Part shown: positions 1 to 5,085 of the stretch, piece by piece
How positions within the stretch are numbered: position 1 is the stretch's first letter
Layout: each line of letters begins with the position of its first letter
Source of the DNA: Dehalococcoidia bacterium
Lineage (GTDB): Bacteria > Chloroflexota > Dehalococcoidia > UBA6926
Direction: 5' to 3'
Assembly (NCBI GenBank): GCA_030754805.1
Contig: JASLZO010000065.1
Location: forward strand, 1-6,512
Length of the DNA: 6,512 nt
Program-made: the position numbers and the translations under genes
Notes under the pieces: model-generated
Database searches by the model: none
The model's input: the letters and a program-made list of their open reading frames with translations, nothing else
What the model was told of the DNA's origin: nothing

Positions 1-510
1 GGTGTCCTGCCCCACCAGCGCTCGTTCGATGATCCCGCACAGATGGAGGAGGAACGCCGGATCTGCTACGTCGGCATGACACGCGCAAAGGAGCGGCTAT
101 TCCTCACCATGGCCGGTCACCGCACCATGGGCGGCGGCCCGCGATCGATGGGTCGACCCGCCGGAGGCACCCCTTCTCGATTCCTCGGTGATATCCCGCG
201 CGAGTTGACCAACATCGCCGGGACGGCGGGATCCATGTCTTCCATCGGCGAACGCGGTCCCGGAGAACGGCTCCATCCTCGCACGACGATCCAGCCCCCG
301 AACCCGGGTGAAGTCCTCGGTACCAACACGAAGGCCGAATCACCGTTCCGCCCGGGCGACCGGGTCTCGCACGCCTCCTTCGGAGACGGCGTGGTGGTTG
401 CCTGCCTCGCAGCGCCCTCCGGCGATGACTTCGAGGTCACCGTCGCATTCAAGGGCCAGGGCGTGAAACGCCTGCTCGCCACCTACGCCATGTTGGAGAA
501 GCTCGCCTGA
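1..510 (+). CDS. pcrA: UvrD/PcrA-type superfamily 1 DNA helicase, C-terminal fragment (5' end outside window)
   Basis: This is the last 169 codons of an ATP-dependent 3'-5' DNA helicase of the UvrD/Rep/PcrA family, which acts in nucleotide excision repair, replication restart and removal of stalled RNA polymerase. The frame is open from base 1, so the gene begins upstream. Fragment residues 16-33 (EEERRICYVGMTRAKERL) are helicase motif VI, which carries the arginine that contacts ATP. GTPSRFLGDIP, near residues 55-65, closes the 2A domain as in PcrA. A low-complexity linker rich in Pro, Gly and Ser follows. The last ~50 residues (GDRVSHASFGDGVV through KRLLATYAMLEKL) match the Tudor-like C-terminal domain of PcrA, known to bind RNA polymerase. 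That domain favours a PcrA-type over a Rep-type protein. Motifs I-V are outside the window, so integrity cannot be judged. Ribonuclease D follows 25 bases downstream on the same strand, suggesting cotranscription. Confidence 0.93.
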   Translation, partial: GVLPHQRSFDDPAQMEEERRICYVGMTRAKERLFLTMAGHRTMGGGPRSMGRPAGGTPSRFLGDIPRELTNIAGTAGSMSSIGERGPGERLHPRTTIQPPNPGEVLGTNTKAESPFRPGDRVSHASFGDGVVVACLAAPSGDDFEVTVAFKGQGVKRLLATYAMLEKLA

Positions 511-518
511 CGGCGAGC
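501..518 (+). repeat. Perfect inverted repeat straddling the pcrA stop codon
   Basis: Arms GCTCGCC (501-507) and GGCGAGC (512-518) pair perfectly and leave the four-base loop TGAC, which contains the pcrA stop codon (508-510). No T-run follows, so this is not a classical intrinsic terminator. It lies in the 25-base pcrA-rnd spacer and could reduce read-through, protect a processed 3' end or influence reinitiation at rnd. The role is inferred; only the pairing is directly visible. Confidence 0.5.
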
Positions 519-535
519 ACTCACCCGTCTCAACC

Positions 536-1663
536 GTGGAGATCGTCGAGACCGAAAAAGACCTTACGCGCCTCGCCGAAGCACTCCACTCCGAACCACG
601 GATCGCGCTCGACACCGAGGGGAACAGCCGTCATCGGTACCCCGAACAGCTCTGCCTGGTCCAGATTGCGACCGTAAATGGTTCGTACATCGTCGATCCG
701 ATCGCTATCGGATCCGGCGCGGAGCCCCTCGGCGCGGTTCTCGCCGACGATCGCGTGGAGAAGATCATCCACTCTGCCGACTACGACCTGCGGAGTCTCG
801 ATCGTGAATGGGGGTTCCAGGTCCACAACATATTCGACACCAGTGTCGCGGCCCGGATTGCCGGGTCCCGACGGCTCGGGCTGGACGCCGTGTTGGAGGA
901 CACGCTCGATGTGGCGATCGTCAAGCAGAAGCGACTCCAGCAGTCGGACTGGTCGCTGCGGCCACTGTCCGACGAGGCGCTGAACTACGCGATCGACGAT
1001 GTCAATCACCTGCTTGAACTCCGCAGGGTCCAGGGGGGAAAACTCGGCGAACTCGGACGGACAGCCTGGGCCCTCGAGGAATGCCTCCGGCTCGAGGAGA
1101 TCCATTACACGCCCCCCGACCCCCCGGAGGTGGCATTCCTCTCCATGAAGGGCTCCCGAGAACTTGACGGCCGAGGCCTGGCGGTTCTGAGGGCGTTGTA
1201 TGTATTTCGGGATGGCGAAGCCCGGCGCCGACGGGTTCCGCCTTACCGCATCGTCAGCAATGACGCGCTGCTCCACCTCTCCGGTCAGCCGGAAGACGAA
1301 CTCATGAAAGCCCCTGGGATCGGGCCGATCACTGCGAACCGTTTAGGCGGGCAGCTCCGTGCCGCGATCTCCCGTGGTACGGAGGCCGATCCGGTCCAAC
1401 GCCCGCGCTCCCCCAGGTCGCTCGACCCGCGTCCGACCAAACAGCAGGAGGACCGGCTCCGCGCGCTCAAGGCATGGAGAAACGATCTCGGAGAGCAGTT
1501 GGACGTCGATGCCTCGCTCTTGTGGCCGATGGCAAGCCTCGAGCGACTCGCCAGGTATCCCGAGGAATTTGGGAACGAGATCGGCAGGCCTTCTGTGATA
1601 AGAAACTGGCAGCGCAAAGAGTTCAAAGACGTGCTGCAAGAATTTCTGAAAACAATCGCGTAG
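536..1663 (+). CDS. rnd: Ribonuclease D (DEDDy 3'-5' exoribonuclease with HRDC domain)
   Basis: A 375-residue cytosolic exoribonuclease; the family trims 3' ends of tRNA precursors and other small stable RNAs using two metal ions. All DEDDy residues are visible: Exo I D26-T-E28, Exo II with D84 (in IIHSADYDL) and Exo III Y151-x3-D155. These positions nearly coincide with those of E. coli RNase D, which supports the start. The segment QKRLQQSDWSLRPL (131-144) is also characteristic. An HRDC domain follows at about 212-285 (LAVLRALYVFRDGEARRR, then a helix-hairpin-like APGIGP). The C-terminal ~80 residues (DRLRALKAWRNDLGEQLDVD onward) look like a second, more divergent HRDC module, as in E. coli. 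Start is GTG at 536; there is no clear Shine-Dalgarno sequence in the 25-base spacer, so translation may depend on reinitiation after pcrA. The chief alternative is a DEDDy exonuclease acting on DNA, but HRDC and length favour RNase D. Confidence 0.93.
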   Translation: MEIVETEKDLTRLAEALHSEPRIALDTEGNSRHRYPEQLCLVQIATVNGSYIVDPIAIGSGAEPLGAVLADDRVEKIIHSADYDLRSLDREWGFQVHNIFDTSVAARIAGSRRLGLDAVLEDTLDVAIVKQKRLQQSDWSLRPLSDEALNYAIDDVNHLLELRRVQGGKLGELGRTAWALEECLRLEEIHYTPPDPPEVAFLSMKGSRELDGRGLAVLRALYVFRDGEARRRRVPPYRIVSNDALLHLSGQPEDELMKAPGIGPITANRLGGQLRAAISRGTEADPVQRPRSPRSLDPRPTKQQEDRLRALKAWRNDLGEQLDVDASLLWPMASLERLARYPEEFGNEIGRPSVIRNWQRKEFKDVLQEFLKTIA

Positions 1664-1714
1664 CAGCAACCCGACGACGGCCGAAAGCCTCTTTAAGCGC
1701 ATCCTTCGCTTCTT

Positions 1715-1732
1715 CCCCGGAAAGGACCGGGG
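1715..1732. terminator. GC-rich hairpin in the convergent rnd / helicase spacer (weak terminator candidate)
   Basis: CCCCGG (1715-1720) and CCGGGG (1727-1732) pair perfectly around the loop AAAGGA. It lies 51 bases past the rnd stop and 64 bases past the stop of the oppositely oriented helicase gene, where a bidirectional terminator would be expected. Neither strand has a T-run after the stem, so classical intrinsic termination is doubtful. It may assist Rho-dependent termination or act as a 3'-end stabiliser. Confidence 0.3.
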
Positions 1733-1751
1733 CATTGAGTGTCGAGGCTTC

Positions 1752-1783
1752 GGCTCGCCCAGGCTCGCCCAAATGGACGAGCC
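1752..1783. repeat. Tandem 10-bp direct repeat, second copy forming a hairpin
   Basis: GGCTCGCCCA occurs twice back to back (1752-1761 and 1762-1771). The second copy starts an inverted repeat: GGCTCG (1762-1767) pairs with CGAGCC (1778-1783), and an inner CC/GG pair closes an AAAT loop after one mismatch. The first copy offers an alternative left arm, so two hairpins compete for CGAGCC. The element begins 14 bases past the helicase stop codon on the helicase strand and could contribute to 3'-end formation there. No T-run follows on either strand. Confidence 0.4.
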
Positions 1784-1796
1784 GTTCAGTCGGTCT

Positions 1797-3590
1797 CTAC
1801 CAGCCGCCCCGTTTGGCGCCAGCCGGTGCGAAATGCCAGGCTTTCTTGTCGCCGCCGGAATTCCGCGCCCTCGGAAGGTCGTCAGAGACGCTTGAAGGGA
1901 TTACCGGGCGTCGGGCATTCGGCCATGGCTGCGTGGTCAGCGTCTTGCCGGACGCCCGCCAGATCTCGCGCCACTTGGAAGCCTCGTCCGGAGTCACGAA
2001 TGTAATCGCCTCGCCCTGCCGTCCCATCCGGCCTGTCCGGCCAACACGGTGCGTGAAGAGAAGTTCCGAATCGGGCAGGTCGTAGTTGATGACCTGGTCG
2101 ATGTGATCGATATCCAGACCGCGAGCGGCGACGTTCGTCGCGACCAGTACCGGGAGTCTCTTGGACCGGAAGAGTTCGATCACTCGTTCCCTCGCCGGTT
2201 GGCTCATGTTTCCCTGGAGCGCATCGACCCGGTAGCCCTTCTCGTGCAACATCTTGGCCAGTTTCCGCACGCCGTGCTTCGTTCGACCAAATATGAGAAC
2301 CGATCCCTTCCCCTGTTGGTTCAGGAGGGTACGGAGGGCCTCGAATTTCTCCCTCGCATCGATGTCATAGATCAGGTGGTCGATCTCGGGCGGCGCTTGG
2401 ATGCCCGCATCTACTTCGACCGTCTCTGGATCGCGGAGGTGCTTCGCAGCAGTACGCTCAACCCAGTCCGGCATCGTGGCCGAGAACAGCGCCATCTGTC
2501 GCTCCGGAGGCGTGTGCGACAAGATCCGCTCGACGTCCGGGGCGAATCCCCGGTCCAACATCTCGTCGGCCTCGTCGAGCACTGCGATGCGGACCGCTCC
2601 TAATGACAGGTTCCCCTGACGAAGGTGGTCGAGTGTCCGGCCCGGCGTACCCACAACCAGATGGGCGCCCCGGCGGAGCTTTTCTTCTTCTGGCCTCAAC
2701 GAACGCCCGCCGTAAAGCAGCGTCACCGTAATCCGACGCGGGGTCGCGAGTTCCCGCACGACCTTTTCGACCTGGATGGCTAGTTCCCGCGTGGGCACCA
2801 GCACTAGCCCCTGGATCTGTCTGGTTGAAGGGTCTATCCGCTCGACCATCGGGATCGCGAAGGCGAGCGTCTTCCCGGAACCGGTCCGGGCCTGGCCAAC
2901 GACGTCGCGGCCCTCTGACAGGACAGGTATCGTTCCCTGCTGAATCGGCGTCGGCGTCGTGATTCCCATGGCGGCAACTGCTGCCCGTGTGGCTGGTTGG
3001 AGTTCTATCGACCCGAAGACCTCTGCGGCGTCCGGAATCTCTTGCCCGTCCTCCGGAACGTCTTCATCCGAATCGTCCGGCGCATCGTTGTTTGCGGGTC
3101 GAGTCGCCACCGGTCGAATGGGTTCGCGACGGGGCGTCTGTCCATCGCCCTGTCCGGTGCCGTTGGACTTCCGGGCGGCATAGCACGTATCACAGTAGAC
3201 CGGGCGGTCGTTCCGTGGCTTGAACTTAATCGTCGTCACGGTTCCGCACTCGGCGCACGTGACCTGGTGGCCACGTGTCCGGCTTCGGGAACCCAGATCG
3301 GAACTGGGGTCGTGTGGTGCGGGCTCGGACCCGGAGGCCGTCTGGTTCGATGTTGTCGGAGCACCGCCTTCTCGACGGCGGCTCCGGCCTCGTTCTGGCC
3401 GTGACGACCGCGGAGCCGTGTCCTCGAACACTGGGGTCTCGTAGGTTCTGGGCTGTCCGCTGCGGCATTCGGGGCACCGGGACGGCCGTCCGGCCGAACC
3501 GTTGGCGATCGCCTGCTTCTGGTCCTCTTCCGTGAAAGCAAACTCCTTACCGCACTCGCGGCAAGTGAGCATTAGGTCAGTCGTAGTCAA
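1797..3590 (-). CDS. DEAD-box ATP-dependent RNA helicase with two N-terminal zinc-binding modules
   Basis: A 597-residue superfamily 2 RNA helicase of the DeaD/CshA/RhlE type, expected to unwind short RNA duplexes in ribosome assembly, mRNA decay or cold adaptation. The core (about 191-535) has every motif: Q motif F192 and TPIQ (214-217), motif I ARTGSGKT (234-241), Ia PTREL (266-270), GG (294-295), TPGR (315-318), DEAD (339-342), SAT (370-372), motif V ARGLDI (489-494) and motif VI HRVGRTGR (514-521). The N-terminus is unusual. Residues 10-42 form C10-x2-C13...C39-x2-C42, like small probable zinc-ribbon domains. Residues 112-136 form CxxC-x17-CxxC (C112, C115, C133, C136). Low-complexity linkers rich in Pro, Arg and Ser (51-108) and in Asp and Glu (141-190) join the modules to the core. 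The tail after 540 is short and ends basic. I chose TTG at 3590 because AGGAG (3603-3599) lies 8 bases upstream; the in-frame ATG at 3572 has no such site. It is transcribed apart from the GNAT gene, behind its own promoter. Confidence 0.95.
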   Translation of the reverse strand: MTTTDLMLTCRECGKEFAFTEEDQKQAIANGSAGRPSRCPECRSGQPRTYETPVFEDTAPRSSRPERGRSRRREGGAPTTSNQTASGSEPAPHDPSSDLGSRSRTRGHQVTCAECGTVTTIKFKPRNDRPVYCDTCYAARKSNGTGQGDGQTPRREPIRPVATRPANNDAPDDSDEDVPEDGQEIPDAAEVFGSIELQPATRAAVAAMGITTPTPIQQGTIPVLSEGRDVVGQARTGSGKTLAFAIPMVERIDPSTRQIQGLVLVPTRELAIQVEKVVRELATPRRITVTLLYGGRSLRPEEEKLRRGAHLVVGTPGRTLDHLRQGNLSLGAVRIAVLDEADEMLDRGFAPDVERILSHTPPERQMALFSATMPDWVERTAAKHLRDPETVEVDAGIQAPPEIDHLIYDIDAREKFEALRTLLNQQGKGSVLIFGRTKHGVRKLAKMLHEKGYRVDALQGNMSQPARERVIELFRSKRLPVLVATNVAARGLDIDHIDQVINYDLPDSELLFTHRVGRTGRMGRQGEAITFVTPDEASKWREIWRASGKTLTTQPWPNARRPVIPSSVSDDLPRARNSGGDKKAWHFAPAGAKRGGW

Positions 3591-3591
3591 C

Positions 3592-3636
3592 GCGCTGACT
3601 CCTGAAATGAGATTTCGGAAACGAGTCGGTCAGCGC
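3592..3636 (-). promoter_or_regulatory. Hairpin masking the Shine-Dalgarno of the DEAD-box helicase mRNA
   Basis: Read on the minus strand, GCGCTGAC (3636-3629) pairs perfectly with GTCAGCGC (3599-3592), ending one base before the TTG start codon. Inside it, CCGAAAT (3618-3612) pairs with ATTTC-A-GG (3608-3601) around a CTC loop with one bulged A. The ribosome-binding sequence AGGAG (3603-3599) is largely buried: its GG is in the inner stem and its last G is in the outer stem. A competing pairing, GACTC (3627-3623) with GAGTC (3601-3597), would also hide part of it. This resembles a translational on/off structure. The regulation is inferred; the complementarity is seen. Confidence 0.5.
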
Positions 3637-3662
3637 AACGCGAGGGTAGGAAAAAGAACCTG

Positions 3663-3677
3663 AAAGGAGAATCCTTT
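3663..3677 (-). repeat. Small hairpin within the helicase mRNA leader
   Basis: AAAGGA (3677-3672 on the minus strand) pairs perfectly with TCCTTT (3668-3663) around a TTC loop; a pyrimidine-rich stretch containing five T's follows 5 bases later. It lies inside the predicted leader. The stem is A/T-rich and the T-run is offset, so it is at best a weak attenuator. Just upstream, CCAC/GTGG (3698-3695 with 3689-3686) forms another short hairpin, so much of the leader can fold. Confidence 0.3.
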
Positions 3678-3726
3678 TGCCGGGTCCACCGAAAGTGGCG
3701 GCCGCCGAAAATGTAACCGTTATTTG

Positions 3727-3756
3727 AGTATAGCAGATAGAAATGGCGGCAGACAA
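3727..3756 (-). promoter_or_regulatory. Extended -10 sigma70-type promoter for the DEAD-box helicase gene
   Basis: On the minus strand the -10 hexamer is TATACT (3732-3727, five of six consensus bases), preceded by TGC, an extended -10 element. The -35 hexamer is TTGTCT (3756-3751, four of six) with an 18-base spacer. Transcription would begin near 3720 and leave a leader of about 130 nt before the TTG start at 3590. The region is more A/T-rich than the surrounding genes, and the promoter lies wholly in the 243-base gap downstream of the GNAT gene. Confidence 0.6.
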
Positions 3757-3833
3757 TTGTTCATTCATCTGAATTCGAACGTTCGGATGATAAGCGTCAT
3801 GGTGAGAGCAACGTGGCCCGACAGGAACACGAT

Positions 3834-4418
3834 TCAGTCCGGGGGCGGCCGGTCGACCTCGGTCTCCGATCGCAGGGCTTCCCACCCGGACCGCCTGACT
3901 TCCATCAGCGTGAATTTGTACCGACCCTGGTCCCCTGATCCGTATTCGCGGAAGCCATTCTTGGCGAACGACCGCTGTGCCCGGATGTTCCACTCCAAGG
4001 TCTTCAGGTAGACGCGCTTCAACCGCAGGCGCTCGAAGAGGTGGTCGAGCAGGAGGCGTACCGCGTCTTGCCCGTACCCGTGATTCCAATACCCACGGTC
4101 GCCGACCATGATTCCCAGTTCGGCCTCCTCGGACCGCGTATCCAGGTCGTAGTACATACAGTTCCCGATATGGGTCCCGGTTTCCAGGTCGTGGATCGCG
4201 AACCGGTGACTCCTCGGTGCCGGATAGCGGATGTCCTCATGGTGTACCGATTGGTACTGCTCGAACGACATCGTCAGTGGCCGCGCGGCATCCAGTTCGG
4301 ACAGCTCCTCATCCGTCCGCCACAGCCAGTCGTTCCACGCATCGTCGTCGGACTTCTCTCGTAACCCTACCTTCGTGCCGACCCGCACGGAATCTTCGTC
4401 GCCCACCGTCCGGGTCAT
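3834..4418 (-). CDS. GNAT-family N-acetyltransferase (RimJ/RimL-like)
   Basis: A 194-residue cytosolic acetyltransferase that transfers acetyl from acetyl-CoA to an amine; the substrate cannot be read from sequence. The GNAT fold is supported by the strand AELGIMVGDRGYW (99-111), the acetyl-CoA pyrophosphate-binding loop NHGYGQDA (112-119, with G114-x-G116), and the motif-B-like segment LEWNIRAQRSFAKNGF (141-156), in which the N-x5-S-F-x-K-x-G-F pattern is typical of RimJ/RimL-like enzymes. An N-terminal extension of about 60 residues (KVGLREKSDDDAWNDWLWRT) precedes the core. The ATG start overlaps the Nudix stop codon in an ATGA junction (4415-4418), with purine-rich GGGAGGAGG just before it, indicating translational coupling. 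It could acetylate a ribosomal protein, another protein N-terminus, a small molecule or an antibiotic; no choice is supported. Confidence 0.88.
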   Translation of the reverse strand: MTRTVGDEDSVRVGTKVGLREKSDDDAWNDWLWRTDEELSELDAARPLTMSFEQYQSVHHEDIRYPAPRSHRFAIHDLETGTHIGNCMYYDLDTRSEEAELGIMVGDRGYWNHGYGQDAVRLLLDHLFERLRLKRVYLKTLEWNIRAQRSFAKNGFREYGSGDQGRYKFTLMEVRRSGWEALRSETEVDRPPPD

Positions 4419-4906
4419 GCCTCCTCCCTCAGCACGGCCCGGCGCGCCCTCTCGACGATCTCCGTTTCGTTCTCATAGGTCATCACGCTCAGGGCTTCAG
4501 CCTCTGGGAACCACTCCACCACGTCGAATTCGGAATCATGGTTCTCGAACCTTCCACCGATCGGTTCCATCAGGTAGTGGTAAACCCGCTTCAGATTGCG
4601 CACTCCATTCCGCGAGAACGAATACTCGATGTGCCCCAGGTCGCCCACGATCCGCACCTCGAGTCCGGTTTCCTCTCGAACCTCGCGCAGCGCCGTTTCC
4701 TCGATGGTCTCTCCCTCGTCGGGGGTGCCCTTCGGGAGCGCCCACTGGTGGGGGTGGTGGCGACCGCACAGCACCATTTCCATTGGTCCCTCGCCAATCC
4801 TCCGAAACACGACGCCACCGGCGCTCACAGGGGTCGCAATCAGCCTCGACGAAGGCCGTCCGTCACTACCGTTCTCCGGTTGTCCGCTACTGGATTCGGC
4901 TGCCAT
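4415..4906 (-). CDS. Nudix hydrolase
   Basis: A 163-residue Nudix-fold pyrophosphohydrolase that cleaves nucleoside diphosphates linked to another moiety, using Mg2+ or Mn2+. The complete Nudix box GX5EX7REUXEEXGU is present at residues 60-82: GTPDEGE, then TALREVREETGL, with the metal-binding REVREE intact. The lead-in strand SAGGVVFRR (28-36) and WALPKG (55-60) are typical of the MutT / diadenosine-polyphosphate hydrolase branch. The C-terminal part (EWFPEAEALSVMTYENE) is the usual closing helix region. I prefer ATG at 4906, preceded by a G-rich GGGGGG run (4917-4912). A GTG at 4912 would add two residues but starts inside that run. The stop overlaps the GNAT start by four bases, so the two are probably made together. 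Substrate is undetermined: Ap4A, oxidised dNTPs or a 5' RNA cap are all possible. Confidence 0.92.
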   Translation of the reverse strand: MAAESSSGQPENGSDGRPSSRLIATPVSAGGVVFRRIGEGPMEMVLCGRHHPHQWALPKGTPDEGETIEETALREVREETGLEVRIVGDLGHIEYSFSRNGVRNLKRVYHYLMEPIGGRFENHDSEFDVVEWFPEAEALSVMTYENETEIVERARRAVLREEA

Positions 4907-5085
4907 CCACACCCCCCAACAGCATGGTAGCGTCGAAGCTTGGCCAAGGCGTTCAGAATGACAGGCACGAAGCGATCAGAGGGTCTTTTTCCTTACCCAT
5001 GCAGCAGGCCTTTCCCGGTTGCGGTGAGCATGTCGAATCTCCGACCGGTCTCGCGACCTCGCGTGCATCCAAACAGTGCCTTCCA
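4907..5085 (-). other. Intergenic gap between HEAT-repeat and Nudix genes, no clear promoter
   Basis: This 179-base gap lies between two genes read leftward. I found no -35/-10 pair good enough to call and no hairpin followed by T's, so read-through from the HEAT gene promoter is the simplest source of Nudix-GNAT transcription. It holds a 12-codon minus-strand ORF (ATG at 5031, stop ending at 4993; MLTATGKGLLHG) with GGAG seven bases upstream, which is too short to call as a gene. A 4-bp hairpin, GGTC/GACC (5047-5058), is also present. Confidence 0.4.

Noticed and set aside
1474..2085. 203-codon plus-strand ORF running from inside rnd into the opposite helicase gene
   Set aside because: It overlaps the conserved C-terminal part of RNase D in another frame and crosses the convergent spacer; composition is that of a shadow frame.
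3697..3706. GGCGGCCGCC palindrome as an operator
   Set aside because: Low-complexity GC palindromes of this kind occur by chance in GC-rich DNA. It is noted only as part of the structured leader.
5030..5045. GTCGAATCTCCGAC resembling a tRNA T-arm
   Set aside because: The flanking bases do not form a 5-bp T-stem around a 7-base loop, and no acceptor, D or anticodon arm could be found.
5047..5058. GGTC/GACC hairpin after the HEAT gene as a terminator
   Set aside because: The stem has only four base pairs, there is no T-run, and an alternative pairing of neighbouring CGCG bases is equally likely.
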